From contig JAGMVK010000005.1 of the NCBI GenBank assembly GCA_020747065.1, positions 1,922,001 through 1,986,000 of the forward strand: 64,000 nt of DNA, written 5' to 3'. The notes beneath the pieces were generated by a model. The model did no database searches. It was not told the origin of the DNA and saw nothing but the letters and a program-made list of their open reading frames with translations. This DNA comes from Cadophora sp. MPI-SDFR-AT-0126 (taxonomy: Eukaryota; Ascomycota; Leotiomycetes; Helotiales; Ploettnerulaceae). Shown in pieces: positions 11,947 to 23,003 of this stretch. Both the position numbers and the translations under genes were made by a program. How positions within the stretch are numbered: position 1 is the stretch's first letter; every line of letters begins with the position of its first letter.

Positions 11947-13589
11947 GGAGGGATGCAATGAATCTTTACATTGGCGTTCTACTCTATTTGAGACGCCCTG
12001 TATCATATCCAATGGCGTTGGGGTGCTTATCGCAGATGGCTGCATCTCGCGGGTTTGGGAGCTTTACATTATGGAGTTGATCGAAGAAAACATCAGGGCG
12101 CGGGCATAGCCATTGCAATGGCTGATCTAAAATCGCTGTAGCATCAATAGAATCTATTTGCACATGAGCCAAGAAGTTTCTTGAGCACTACCATCACTTC
12201 TTGACTCGCCTCTGCTGTTTGTGTCGTTTGTCCGCTTCGATCGCGTCCACGGCTGAATTCATGCTGCAATTTTCTGGAGCGTGATATTTGATGCAGTCAT
12301 CCTGTCCGCGGCCGCTGCGCAGTGCCAGCACATGAGCTGAAGATAAGTAAGTCCTCGGGCGACAGATGGATTTCTCAGTGGTTAATTCCTTTGGGCCGAC
12401 ACTACTAAGATTTATGCAATGTGTCTGGCGATGAGAAGCTGCCTCCGAGGATTGGGAGGAGACCTTCGAATTATCGCTCAAGACAGTTCGCCGACACCTG
12501 CTGCCAGAAGCTTCCCATTTCTTGTTTGAAGTAGATTGACGTTATTCATTTCCCAGAAAGCGGTGCTCACTTGATCATCGACGTCTCGTAGATTGCCTCT
12601 TTTTTTTCGGCCGTATTAGCTGCAGCAGTTGCCATTCCACCAAATCTCTTCAGGTTGACTCTGAAAGCGACAAAATCTTAGTCTATTCCCCGAATCCTCT
12701 TCGCAATGTCCCGTTCGGTCAAAAGAAGGGTCTCCAAGCCAGCCATAGTGGTATCTCCGCATTATCAGGTTGTTGTCAGTCTGCCTTGCCGACCCTGCTG
12801 GAGATATCCGGAACACTTGTTTATTCTGAGTGAAGCATGCGCACTTGGCATTACACAAAGCCTTTCTTAATTCCTTGGTACAGTTACTTGTTGTTCAATG
12901 GACTTACATCTCGTCGTTGAGGCTAGAATTGAAGCCTTGGCGGAGTCGTCTGACTGGACGCCTCTCGCAACTCAGCCTTGCAACCGACCCGGATACAACT
13001 TTCACCGCCGCTACAGCCCACCTTACCCCTCACACTGCCCGATAACATGCTGAGAATTAGCTTGAGATGCATGGCGTCGGTCCTCGAACTACCTCACGGA
13101 ATTCAACCACTCTCGTCTTACCAAAGCTCACCACTTCGCCTGAAACCTGAGCCAATGCCAGTGTAAGCATCCAGCTGTCAGCACCTTCATCAGCCTCCAC
13201 TAAGCTCAATTGCCGTTTCGCTGCGTCGCTAAGCTCGCCAAAAACTAGACGAGCATTCCGAGCCACACCAACAATAGTTGTCCAGTGATGAGAAGAGTTT
13301 CGATCTTGAGGCGTCGTAGGGCTGAAGTGCAACTCCGAGTGCCTTCGGGCACCATTGTGCTGTCAAACGTTTATATAAGTAGAGGACATTTACTCGAAAA
13401 TGTCTCTCATCATTCACATCCAGCACATCAACATTTCAATTTCTTTCCTAGGTCATTTCCTTTGTCCTTTCCTATCTCATTTCATCATTTGTATCTTCAT
13501 CAGCTTCAATTCACATCAGACTATTCCCATCAAGTGCCAATCACTATCGCAATTTTCTTCGATTCCAACAACCAACAACAACTTTCAAA
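11947..13589. other. Long intergenic region upstream of secreted-protein gene
   Basis: About 1.6 kb without a supported gene. Short frames on both strands (longest about 95 codons) lack domains or splice support. The right end is the promoter of the secreted repeat protein. A long upstream region is common for regulated secreted-protein genes. Confidence 0.5.
13372..13378 (+). promoter_or_regulatory. TATA box of the secreted repeat protein gene
   Basis: TATATAA sits 212 bp before the ATG at 13590, followed by a C/T-rich, then CAACAACCAACAAC-type leader ending in CTTTCAAAATG. This is the classic form of a strongly expressed, regulated fungal gene. Confidence 0.55.
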
Positions 13590-14378
13590 ATGCTTTACAA
13601 CGCCGCCATTCTTTCCGTGCTCGCCGCCAGCACATCCATGATCTCGGTTTCGGTCGCTGCACCTGTCAACGCACGCACACCTCTTCCCGCGCCCTCCTGC
13701 CCAGCAGGCACTTCCTACGTCGACTACGAGTCCACCAGCGGCTTCAAGGGATGTACCGCTACTCCTAGTGAATATCAATACGGGCCTCGCAAGTACTGGA
13801 GCAGCTGTCCAATCGGACATGGAAACTGGTACGTCTGCGCGAGCGGTTTCAAGGGTTGCACCACCGACAGCACCATCTGCGACCCAAAGCCCTCCGGATG
13901 GGTCCCACCCGTCATCCCGCCAGTTGAGCCAACCACTTGCCCAACTGGCCAGAACTACTATGTTTGCGCCACTGGATTCAAAGGATGCAGTGCCGATACC
14001 ACTGTCTGCGATCCCAAGCCAAAGGATCCCGAGCCGATCGAGCCCGGAAGTTGCGCATCTGGTCAGCAATACTATGTCTGCGCCAATGGCTTCAAGGGAT
14101 GCAGCTCCGACACCACCGTCTGTGATACCAAGAATCCAGAGCCCGAGGTCGTCTACCCATCGACTGGCAACAGCAAGTTCTGCCCAGCCGGAACATCTTA
14201 CTATGACTACGAGTCTACCTCCGGCTTCAAGGGTTGCACTTCTTCACCAGCTCCTTACCAAACGGCCCCTCGTGTCTACTGGGGCAGCTGCCCAACTGGT
14301 CACGGTAACTGGTATGTCTGTGCCAATGGCTTCAAAGGCTGCAATACCAACTCTGCGGTTTGCGACTTGAAGGCTTAA
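13590..14378 (+). CDS. Secreted cysteine-rich tandem-repeat protein
   Basis: Intronless, 262 residues. A hydrophobic N-terminus (MLYNAAILSVLAAS...VAAPVNA) reads as a signal peptide with cleavage near residue 24-28. The mature part is made of six modules, each containing GFKGC. Two long modules carry DYESTSGFKGC and end with YW-S-C. Four short modules follow the pattern C-x2-G-x3-YVCA-x-GFKGC-x5-6-CD. The order is long-short-short-short-long-short, with Pro/Glu-rich linkers between some of them. Cysteine number is even, which suits disulfide bonding outside the cell. I know no function for this fold. It could be a cell-wall or host-interacting effector-like protein. A TATA box and a long upstream region suggest regulated, strong expression. 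Confidence 0.8.
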   Translation: MLYNAAILSVLAASTSMISVSVAAPVNARTPLPAPSCPAGTSYVDYESTSGFKGCTATPSEYQYGPRKYWSSCPIGHGNWYVCASGFKGCTTDSTICDPKPSGWVPPVIPPVEPTTCPTGQNYYVCATGFKGCSADTTVCDPKPKDPEPIEPGSCASGQQYYVCANGFKGCSSDTTVCDTKNPEPEVVYPSTGNSKFCPAGTSYYDYESTSGFKGCTSSPAPYQTAPRVYWGSCPTGHGNWYVCANGFKGCNTNSAVCDLKA

Positions 14379-15219
14379 CCGATAGCTTGGGAATGGACCA
14401 TAGACGATGGAAAATATGGATTGGATAGGGCATTGGTCTGGCGTTTTGGAAAACTCTTTGGAATTTGGGGTTACATTGCATAGCGCTGCGGGTCTAGACT
14501 GGGTTTAGTATTACACCACGATACTTTGGTGTTTGACTTCAATTTTGGTATGGCTCCGGGGCCAAGACATTCCTTACGCTTGAGTCTGCTTTTTTGGGAT
14601 TTAAGAAAATTAATACACACTCGCTTATCACTGTCACTCACTTCGACGATCTTCTTGCTTCTGGTGAACGAGCAGCACCGTATATTTCTATTACACAATG
14701 ATGCCCGTCTTATTCTGGTCTGGGTCTAGTTTGGTAGGATTTGATATATGTACTTGTCCAAAATTGCGAAGTGATGCCTTGCCAATTTTTCTGCTCGCTT
14801 ATCAGCAACCGTACCCACAAGCATCTTCCCTATTACCACCCTTCAGAAACTTCGGCATTCTTGCCCGTAGGAACATCCTTTGCATTAAATCAGGCCATGC
14901 AGCAATTAACGGAAGTCAGGCATTGGTAACGAAGTGAGACCCAACATCACTTCGTCATTTCTTCATTGTTCGAAAATAGTTTGCTGCTTGTAGCTAACCA
15001 AGGATATTGCAACAAGATGCCACCATACTCCGACCTTCTCCTCTCTTTGTACCATTCTCCCCCTCAAATCCTTGTTATACAAAACGGCCGTAAAGCTTGG
15101 ATTTATTCGAACTCGAAGTCCTTAAGCTGGGCTTAGCCGTCCTCTTGTTGACGCCACATGCGTGCCTCGAAACCGTGGCATGTGGCGAAGGGCTAACACT
15201 ACCAAGAATCCATTCAAGC
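14379..15219. other. Intergenic, convergent 3' ends
   Basis: 840 bp between the 3' ends of the secreted-protein gene and the minus-strand rhodopsin-domain gene. Only short frames without support were seen. Confidence 0.5.
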
Positions 15220-16499
15220 TTACGATGTAAATTGGTTCTTCTTCCACCCCAAGACTTGGCTTCGTTCCCAATCCGCGGGAGGGGATGCCGACTGCTCATT
15301 CGTCATTGTGAACTGTGTCTCCTTCATGATATGTTTCTGGCTATCGGCATCCCCGTCTCTATCGTCTGGTAATTGGTGGAAAGTATCCAGCTTGACGTCT
15401 GCAGATCCGTGGAATCGGCCTGTCCGTGGCTTGTTGTATGCATTCCCAGCCGAGGCGATATTGTGACTGTCGTCGGTACTACCATTTCGAAAGATGGGCA
15501 GAGAGAGAATAGGGCGCAGAGCTGGGAGAGAGCCTGCAAAGATTCCGATACCTTCTTCGATGACAGACCAGAGTCCGATCTTGCCGGTGCTGAACATAAA
15601 CTCTGCGGGATTGCTGTACAGACTGAGGTATCGGAGTCGGACAATTGTTGCGCAACTTGCACTGTGCGAAGTTAGTATGCTCTACATTTGTGGATGTCGT
15701 GAGTAAGTTTGTAACTACTAGATATACTTACAAAGCACCCATACCAAGAATCATGGCAACCGAAGCCTTGACTCTGCCCTTCATCTGAATGTTCCACAAC
15801 AACACTGCTGGTAGGATGGCCAGAGTCCAATCTGTCAAGATTTCGATGGCAGAGAAGAAGAAGCTAACGTCGCTGTTGAGTTTCAGGTCGCAAGATCCAG
15901 TGGTAGTCTCTCCCCATAACGTGGTGATCGGGTGGCAGATGTTTGCAACTCCGATGATGAACACAATAGAGGACAAGAAAGAGAGAGCCATGATTCCCCA
16001 AATGACCCAGAGGAAGGTCCGGCGAGAATCGGCAATGCGAAGAAGGGTAATTGCAATACTGCACTTAATGGCAACAGCTGCTGAAGCGTAGAAGAACTCG
16101 GCAATGAAGAAGAGCTTCTGATTGTCAGCTTGTTTGATATTGAGAATTCGAACGAATACCAACCTTGATTCCTCTCATCTTGGTGCTGGCCGGCAGGACA
16201 TCAGCCTTTTGTCCGGAACCGTAGAAGCTACAAACAATGCAAAGGCTGGCTGTGACAGTGAAGAGAGCCTGTTGGAATGTCAGCTACTGCTCGTTCTAGC
16301 AAGATGTTGGCTCTCATACAAGACCAACGGCCATGGCATAATCATCCATGCCCAATGCTTTCCTCCATACTCGCACTCCCACTCTAGCAATAAATGTCGC
16401 CCAGGACAGGAAAAGAAAGACGATCGATGTATAGAGGAGGGCAATGCCGTCGCCTTTGGGATCTACCGTCACCATTGTTGGAGAAGAATAGAAGTTCAC
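15220..16499 (-). CDS. Fungal rhodopsin-domain integral membrane protein
   Basis: Four exons, 16499-16320, 16268-16164, 16117-15732 and 15661-15220 (introns 51, 46 and 70 nt), give 370 residues. The chain has the seven-TM layout of the large ascomycete rhodopsin-domain family often annotated as PTH11- or satratoxin-SC-like. The segments seen are LLYTSIVFLFLSWATFIARV, LFTVTASLCIVCSFYG, FFIAEFFYASAAVAIKCSIAI, LWVIWGIMALSFLSSIVF and AIEILTDWTLAILPAVLLW. The hallmark GLWSVIEEGIGIFAGSLPAL precedes a cytoplasmic hydrophilic tail of about 120 residues. There is no N-terminal CFEM domain. These proteins sit in the plasma membrane and are thought to sense external cues; the ligand is unknown. Every exon join keeps phase, so the model is good. 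Confidence 0.85.
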
Positions 16500-17404
16500 G
16501 AGTGACTGTTCTTCAAGAAACGCTGGAACGGTAAGAATGGAGCCTGCTCCTCTCCTTTATTCAACGACCTTCACGAATATACAAATCCAGTTCATGGACG
16601 CCAATCTAATGGATATGAAGATCATTCCCCCAAGCCCATTAAGTTGCTAGGATTCGAGGGCTGCTAGCCTGCGGGAGTTTCGAATTTCCCGGTTGCGTGT
16701 CATTTGCAGGACTAGCCACCTGAAGATTCTTCTCAAAAGGGAAGTTTTGATTGATTCTCCCTCCACGCTAGACTCCACAGCCCTATTCTTTCATACTTGG
16801 GCCAACTGCGGGAACTAGGGTTCTGACAGCCGTTGGGTTTGAGTGGGGTTCAAAACAAGAAGAGTGGATCAGTCGGGCATAGTGGGTCAAAATACGAAGT
16901 ATTCCTGCTTTTCTTTGGGCTTGCTTGTGCAAGCGAGTCTCGATGAGTCCATCGTGTGGGGATCTGAAAATGTTCAGATCCAAAGCATAGCCGAACCGAG
17001 GGACTGGATCTAAGGATTCTGACAACAAGAGTTTCTTGAGCCATAACGACCGAGAAGCTCTTCTCTTCAAACTTCCCGTCTTCACAAGCTTCAATTTAGG
17101 ATTTTCCCTACCATGAAACCCCTGACTGAAGTGACGGGCCCGGAACAACTTCCGGCATCCTTGAGGACCACAAAAGACCCACAAATGACAACTCTTACGT
17201 TTCATAAACGAGGTACACGATACCACTCTTCGAAGGTGGAAGCTTTCCGCTTGCGCAATTGAGTACCGCCCTGGCCAAAGCTTCCTGGCTCTCGGGATTT
17301 GATCTGTTTGTCAGATTTCTTTTGTCGTTCCAAATTTCCAAACCGGATCCTACATCTCGGCAATACTACGTCAAGTGAAATACTAGTCATAAGCTTTCTG
17401 CAAT
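16500..17404. other. Divergent intergenic region
   Basis: 905 bp between the starts of the rhodopsin-domain gene (minus) and the SDR gene (plus); presumed to carry both promoters. No open frame with support. No clear TATA box. Confidence 0.45.
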
Positions 17405-18390
17405 ATGGCTGAATTCTTTATCAAGGATGAGGACTTGGTGAGCCTCAAAGGAAAAGTCGCGATCGTTACAGGTACGAACAATCCATTGCTTGGTAGAGTG
17501 CTCACGGATGAGCATGGATTGATAATTGATTCGATGGATCATCTTAGGTGGTTCGTCAGGCATCGGTCTCGCAACAGTCAACCTCTTGCTTTCATTGGGA
17601 GCTTCAGTTGCCAGTGCAGATATCACTGAGCCAACAGAAGCACCAAGTTCTAACTTCCTGTTCGTCAAGACCAATGTCGCAGTTTTCAAAGAGCTCAGCG
17701 CTCTGTTCAAGGCAGCCAAGGAATACTTTGGGCGTATCGACTGTTGTTTCGCCAATGCTGGCATTGGGCCTCGAGCCAACTACTTGGCTATTGAGACAGA
17801 CGCCAATGGAGATTTGATTGAGCCTGACACGCAAGTCTTGGACATCATGTTGAAGGGCGTGATCAATACCGCTTCCCTGGCAGTTCATTACATGAAGTCA
17901 CAACCAGAGGGTGGAAGTGTGGTACTCATGGGCTCCAGTACAGGACTGCAGCCTCTTCGGGCCCCCGATTATTGTGAGTCTGACTCAATCGCTCAAGCAT
18001 AGACGCTAACCCATCACAGCCACTGCTAAACACGGTGTGCTCGGATTTGGAAGAGGTTATGCCCGCCTGTTGGAGGTTGCAGGTCTTCCAATCCGCGTCA
18101 ACATTTTGATGCCATCATGGACGACGACCAATCTCCTTCCAGACATCCCAGCTCTCATGAAAGGTGCCAACCATCAAGCACAGACTGGCGACGCTGTTGC
18201 ACGTGCTGCTGCATACTTGATGGTTGATGGTTCTCGCCAGGGTGACGTTGTGTATGTCGATGCCGGAAAATACACAGAAATCGAGAAGACTGTGCTTGCT
18301 CCGGCGTACGAGACCATTAAGGGAGCAGAAACGCCGAGTGATGATGAAATTTTGAAGCGTATTCTAGCATTGGCTCCTCCAGCTGCTTAG
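17405..18390 (+). CDS. Short-chain dehydrogenase/reductase
   Basis: NAD(P)-dependent oxidoreductase of the classical SDR family, 287 residues, from exons 17405-17471, 17548-17973 and 18020-18390 (introns 76 and 46 nt). The first intron splits the dinucleotide-binding motif: VAIVT joins GGSSGIG to give TGxxxGIG. Also present are the FANAGIG (NAG) motif, the catalytic Ser in LMGSSTG, and the Tyr/Lys pair in DYSTAK, formed only after the second intron is removed. The C-terminal part (AAYLMVDGSRQGDVVYVDAGKY) resembles 15-hydroxyprostaglandin dehydrogenase-like fungal SDRs. The substrate is unknown. Downstream lies a broken 5-oxoprolinase on the other strand, so nearby genes do not help assign a pathway. 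Confidence 0.88.
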
Positions 18391-18474
18391 GAAACCAAAT
18401 GAAAACTGCTTGAAAGGTCGCCGAATGTCTCAGTGTGTTCAAGTGCTGTGATTAGAGGAGTAGATGTTTGTTGA

Positions 18475-19850
18475 TCAAGCTGCCTCTCCTAAATTCCTCA
18501 TCATCGCAACAGTCCCATTGTCAGTCGAAGTGAGTGTCGATCCCTTCGTATTCAAGTCATCCGCGCCTCCATCCTTCCATTCACTCTTTGGTTCATACCA
18601 TCTTCCACCAGGCGTATTGATCACGACGCTCTTCCCGGCAACGACAGAGACCGAATTCTTGCCGCCTGGATTAATCGTCCTCCCATTCTTCCTGACCCGT
18701 TAATTGAGACCTCTTTTGACATCCTCTCCACCATTCATACCATACGGCGTCCTTGTTTCAGACAAGATTGAAACAGTCATGGGTATCCGAGACTCCACAT
18801 CACGCACAACAACGTCACCGTGTGTGCCAAAATATTCCCTCGACAGGAGGATGGCCGGATGACGAGAAATATTTCTTGAGATTGGCGGATCACGAGTGCA
18901 AATCGGAAGCCTGAGAGGAATGATTGATGTTTCGATTGTTCTCAATGTTCTGGTGCCATCTGGTGCCATTGCCACCTCCCACAAGACTGCCCCGCCCCTC
19001 CTTTGCCCGGCCGGTGTGAAAACTTGGGTAGAACAACTGACTATCGATGTTCGAGCGATTAGGGTTCAGTGATTCGAGTATTCGTCATATTGATGTGGAC
19101 GCCTGAGGTTCCATGCCAGCAATTTTCAGCGCCAGAAGCCTTAACAAATTGTCTCGTAGTATCCAAAACCTCCATCGTCATTGATGCCGAATGTGAAGTT
19201 ACTCATGCAAACATAGCTGGCAGCTATGACGACGAAGGCTTTGAAGATGATATCCACAAGACGCTGGAACGCCAGAACATTGCCAGCGCAGACAGCAACT
19301 TCGGGGCTGGGGTTGAGCAGAGAGCAGTCTATGACGATGATTCTGATAGGTTTGATGCAGCCTTGATTGAGGGTATTTCCCGATTTTAGGAGACAACGAA
19401 GAGAGTAGATGACTCCCGAATTGCAGATCGCAATCAGTGCGTTCCAGCTTCCAAACACCTCTGACCCAGTGACAGCGAAATCGAAAATGGCGGAACCAGT
19501 GTCCGAACAGATAGGGATCTTGAGACAGATAGGCGTTCCGTCATCCATGAAATCTACTGCTCTTGTAGACATTGCCAATAGTCTTGGCAATAACTTTGAG
19601 GGGATTTCAAACGGCCAGCTCAGCAGAATCTTGGATGGCTCCAGATGATGCACTTTCGGGTCCAAAAGTGAGGAGACCATTTCGCTACATCAAGGTCGAG
19701 CCTCCACTTGAAGTGATAGTGTTGACATCCAGTTGAGGAGACTGGACTACCACGCGACTCCATTTTCTGGTGTAAATGTTGCCGCCACTGCTCTTGGGAC
19801 CCCCGAAATCGCAAAGTAATGGGCACAGGATTTAATAACCATGTCAAGTC
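18475..19850 (-). pseudogene. Broken, rearranged 5-oxoprolinase (hydantoinase A/B type)
   Basis: Pieces of the ATP-dependent enzyme that opens 5-oxoproline to glutamate are readable on the minus strand in several frames. Near 19760-19640 a HyuA-like piece reads LDVNTITSSGGSTLM, stop, RNGLLTFGPESA. From 19600 to 19141 a HyuB-like frame has VDFMDDGTPI, LNQGCIKPI, LLNPSPEVAV, GNVLAFQRLVDIIFKAF and GYYETI. After a stop and a frameshift, WHGTSGVHINMTNTRITEP runs into more stops. From 18984 down, VVRDVESRIPMTVSILSE and PYGMNGGEDVKRGLN meet a TAA at 18700-18702, then NPGGKNSVSVVAG and INTPGG follow to a stop at 18475. The usual protein is about 1300 residues, so most is deleted. A segment of the HyuB C-terminal region seems to occur twice. 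Clearly non-functional. Confidence 0.85.
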
Positions 19851-20150
19851 GTATCAAAGTAATGCGAAAGAAGCTTCATGATGAACTTGTACGTCTGGAA
19901 ACACCAAGAGGTTGGTCGCGTATCGTGAAGCAGTCAGGAATGTTTGGCTATACTGGGATTAGTCCTGCCCAAATTGTTTATCTTCGAGGGAGGTCCACTT
20001 CTCTGCCGACAGGCTCGTCTAACAAGTGCCTAGATAAGTATCATGTCCACATGGTCGACCGCCTCCAGAAGCTCGATTGCGGGTCTGAATAAAAGGAATG
20101 TCGTATACTTTGCGAAGGGCTTGGATGCCGCTGTCCGAATTGTTGAGTAG
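19841..20150 (+). pseudogene. Aspartate aminotransferase C-terminal fragment
   Basis: The plus strand reads SSRIKVMRKKLHDELVRL, IVKQSGMFGYTGISPAQ and IVYLRG, matching the C-terminal small domain of class I aspartate aminotransferases. A short non-homologous insert ending CTAG at about 20033 looks like an old intron. KYHVHMV resumes, then a one-base shift near 20060 moves the rest (SSIAGLNKRNVVYFAKGLDAAVRIVE) to another frame, ending at TAG 20148-20150. There is no N-terminal or PLP-lysine part, because the sequence to the left is the 5-oxoprolinase remnant on the other strand. The order of events cannot be told; the two remnants touch or overlap by about 10 bases, suggesting a rearrangement junction. 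Confidence 0.75.
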
Positions 20151-20548
20151 AGCAAAAATGCATATTTTTTGGCCATTGCACGATCCCGAAAGCGTGTCGA
20201 GCTAAGTTGGTTCTCGAACTCTCGGCTGGTTTGGCGAGGATGGTGCTGTCACACCCAGTCGGCGGCTTTGAATTCGTCATCCCATCTTTGCCATACCGAG
20301 TCGGCAAGTACCCACACCACCATGATGACTTTTGTGCACCCTTTGGTAAGATGGAAAATGCAGCTCAAAGTGGTACTCAGTTCCTGGCATGCTTATTTTG
20401 TGGAGCTTATTCTTCGAGTACCGGCATCGCAAGAAGCATGCCGATAAATAGTTGCACTTTAAGTTGAGCACAATGTGACTTCCAGATTCCAGACTTTCAT
20501 TCTGTATACAAGATCCCACGTTGATTTATTCTAAGTCTTCAATTCAAT
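20151..20548. other. Intergenic after pseudogene cluster
   Basis: 400 bp with an 86-codon plus-strand frame (20207-20467, VLSHPVGGFEFVIPSLPYRVG) that I do not recognise and that may be another gene remnant. The right part is the promoter of the dehydrogenase gene. Confidence 0.35.
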
Positions 20549-21604
20549 ATGTCAGGACCGCAAGTTGGATGGATTGGGCTCGGCTCAATGGGCATTGGCA
20601 TGTCCAAGAACCTACAAAAGTGTTTGACGTCGACGTCTGCGCCACCATTATTATACACAAACAGGACTCTTTCTCGCGGAGAATCTTTGAAGGATCTAGG
20701 AGCCATTCCTGTCGAGACTGTGAAAGAAGTAGCCAGCAAATCCGAGATTATCTTCTCTTGCGTATGTTTCACAAGTCCTTGAATCTGCAAGAAACTTACG
20801 AGAAGAAGGTCAGCAATGATGCAGTACTCCAGGAAACTGCTAACGAGATCATCGCTTCGGGAGATATAAAAGGCAAGATTTATGTTGACTGCTCAACCGT
20901 CCACCCAGATACCTCTGTCAAGATCGCCGAGCAGATATCAGCCGCTGGCGGCGAATTTGTTGCAGGCAAGTCTCCCACGTCCCTTTTTTGAAAGCCACTA
21001 ATGGTGCTCAGCTCCTGTATTTGGCGCTTCTCCAATGGCTGAAGCTGGAAAACTCATCTTTGTCGTGGCCGGTCCTGAGACAGCCACCACAAGAATAGCA
21101 CCTTACCTCAGGGATGTCATGGGTCGTTCAGTCATCTCCATGGGCACAGTCGTCTCGCAATCCTCTCTCCTCAAAATTGCTGGCAACATCTGCGTCGTCT
21201 CCTTCATGGAAGTGATATCAGAAGCACATGTCTTCGCCGAAAAGACTGGTCTCGGTTCCGCCATCCTCGAGACTATGATTGGCGATATGTTCGGTCCAGT
21301 CTTGGAATCGTATTCGAAACGTTTGACCACTGGAGCCTACGCACCTGAGCCGAACGGCAAGGCTGGATTTGATGTTGCGTTAGCTATGAAGGATGCGAGG
21401 CATGCTTTGAATTGTGCGAAAACTGCTGGGACGAGGTTGGAGGTTAGTGAGGTTGCTCTCAAGAACATGGAGGCTGCTAGTAAGTATGGAGAGGAGCTTG
21501 GTGGTAGACCATTAGATAGCAGTAGTATGTATGGGACGATCAGGAGGGAAGCCGGCTTGGACTTCTACACGGATCTATGTAAGGAGAGAGACGCTAAGAA
21601 ATAG
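20549..21604 (+). CDS. 3-hydroxyisobutyrate dehydrogenase-like (beta-hydroxyacid dehydrogenase)
   Basis: NAD(P)-dependent beta-hydroxyacid dehydrogenase, 320 residues, from exons 20549-20761, 20809-20965 and 21012-21604. Motifs in order: N-terminal Rossmann GLGSMGIGM, substrate-binding DCSTVHPDTS, FGASPMAEAGKL, and the catalytic-lysine helix SSLLKIAGNICV. The acceptor of intron 1 could be at 20802, 20805 or 20808; the last gives CVSNDAV, as in relatives. Intron 2 (46 nt) starts with GC, not GT (AG/GCAAGT), and splicing there restores AAPVFGAS. Members act on 3-hydroxyisobutyrate, tartronate semialdehyde or related small acids. The lack of a clear mitochondrial presequence suggests a cytosolic relative rather than the valine-pathway enzyme itself. 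Confidence 0.88.
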
Positions 21605-21974
21605 AGGCTCAATTAAAATATTTGCATAGACTGTTTTGATTGAGCTGGGTTGCGAATTGTGGAGAAAGTTTAGGAGTGATTGTGCCAGGTACGGACTCAA
21701 TTCTGTACTAAATCATCAGCACAATGTGTAATGGAAAGTCTTCAATAGCGCGATAAGGAGTCCTTTTAAATACGTACGAATGGCATCCTGGACATTTGCA
21801 GGCAAATCCACTTCGCCTCCTCCTTCACCGCCTCCGAATTCGGCCAATGACATGACTGTCCCTCCAAGATAGGCAAGCTCGATTGCTTTGTAAACCCCAA
21901 GCTCGACGTCTCCGGCGCAAGGTTCTCTTCCCACATCTTTTCGTCTTCAACTCATTGAAGGCTACTACAACAAA
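21605..21974. other. Intergenic, promoter of NBP35
   Basis: 370 bp between two plus-strand genes. Presumed 3' UTR plus NBP35 promoter; nothing else seen. Confidence 0.45.
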
Positions 21975-23003
21975 ATGGCTCCCTCTCTCGAAGCCCCCGA
22001 GAACGTACAAGATGTCCTCTCCAACCCTCTCAAAGTCGCGCCTAAACTCGTCGCCCCCGAACCAGAACACTGCCCTGGCCCCGAATCAGAAGCAGCGGGA
22101 AAAGCAGACTCATGCGCCGGCTGCCCGAACCAAGCAATATGTGCATCCGCACCGAAAGGACCAGATCCTGACATCCCAGCTATCACTGCGCGGTTATCTG
22201 GCATCAAGCACAAGGTACTTATTTTGTCTGGCAAAGGAGGAGTTGGGAAAAGCACATTTACGAGTTTACTCGCACATGCGTTCGCGACGAATCCGGATAA
22301 TACGGTTGGCATTATGGATACGGATATCTGCGGACCAAGCATACCGAAGATGATGGGTGTGGAGGACGAGACGATACATGTTAGTGGAGGAGGATGGAGT
22401 CCTGTTTGGGTGCTGGAGAATCTAGGGGTTATGAGCGTGCAATTCATGTTACCAAATCGAGATGATGCGGTCATTTGGAGAGGACCAAAGAAAAATGGAC
22501 TGATAAAGCAGTTCTTGAAGGATGTGGAGTGGGGTGACATGGACTTCTTGCTCGTGGATACGCCACCTGGAACGAGTGATGAGCATTTGAGTGTCAACTC
22601 TTTCCTGAAAGAGAGCGGGGTTGATGGAGCAGTCATGGTTACGACACCACAGGAAGTTGCTTTACTCGATGTGCGCAAGGAGATTGACTTTTGTCGAAAG
22701 GCTGGCATAAGAGTTTTGGGGCTCGTGGAGAATATGTCGGGTTTTGTATGCCCCAAATGTACGCATCAGAGCGAGATCTTCCAGGCTACGACGGGTGGGG
22801 CTAGAGCTTTGGCAAAGGAGATGAATATTCCGTTCCTTGGAGCGGTGCCTTTGGATCCACGAATTGGTATGGCTTGCGATTATGGAGAGAGTTTCTTCGA
22901 CGCTTGGCCTGATAGTCCAGCATGCTCAGCGTTGAGAGGTGTAGTGAGAAGAGTCGGGGAGGAGATGGGATTGAAGCCTGAGCAAGTACTTCCGGAGGAT
23001 TGA
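21975..23003 (+). CDS. NBP35: Cytosolic Fe-S cluster assembly factor Nbp35
   Basis: P-loop ATPase scaffold of the cytosolic iron-sulfur assembly (CIA) machinery, working as a complex with Cfd1. Intronless, 342 residues, typical length. The N-terminal cluster-binding cysteines C-x13-C-x2-C-x5-C are present (HCPGPESE... [10 protein letters not shown]), which separates Nbp35 from Cfd1. The deviant Walker A is [10 protein letters not shown], followed by [15 protein letters not shown] and [12 protein letters not shown]. The C-terminal CPKC (FVCPKCTHQ) bridges the dimer with a shared cluster. Start ATG 21975 is the first in frame. Confidence 0.96.
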   Translation: MAPSLEAPENVQDVLSNPLKVAPKLVAPEPEHCPGPESEAAGKADSCAGCPNQAICASAPKGPDPDIPAITARLSGIKHKVLILSGKGGVGKSTFTSLLAHAFATNPDNTVGIMDTDICGPSIPKMMGVEDETIHVSGGGWSPVWVLENLGVMSVQFMLPNRDDAVIWRGPKKNGLIKQFLKDVEWGDMDFLLVDTPPGTSDEHLSVNSFLKESGVDGAVMVTTPQEVALLDVRKEIDFCRKAGIRVLGLVENMSGFVCPKCTHQSEIFQATTGGARALAKEMNIPFLGAVPLDPRIGMACDYGESFFDAWPDSPACSALRGVVRRVGEEMGLKPEQVLPED

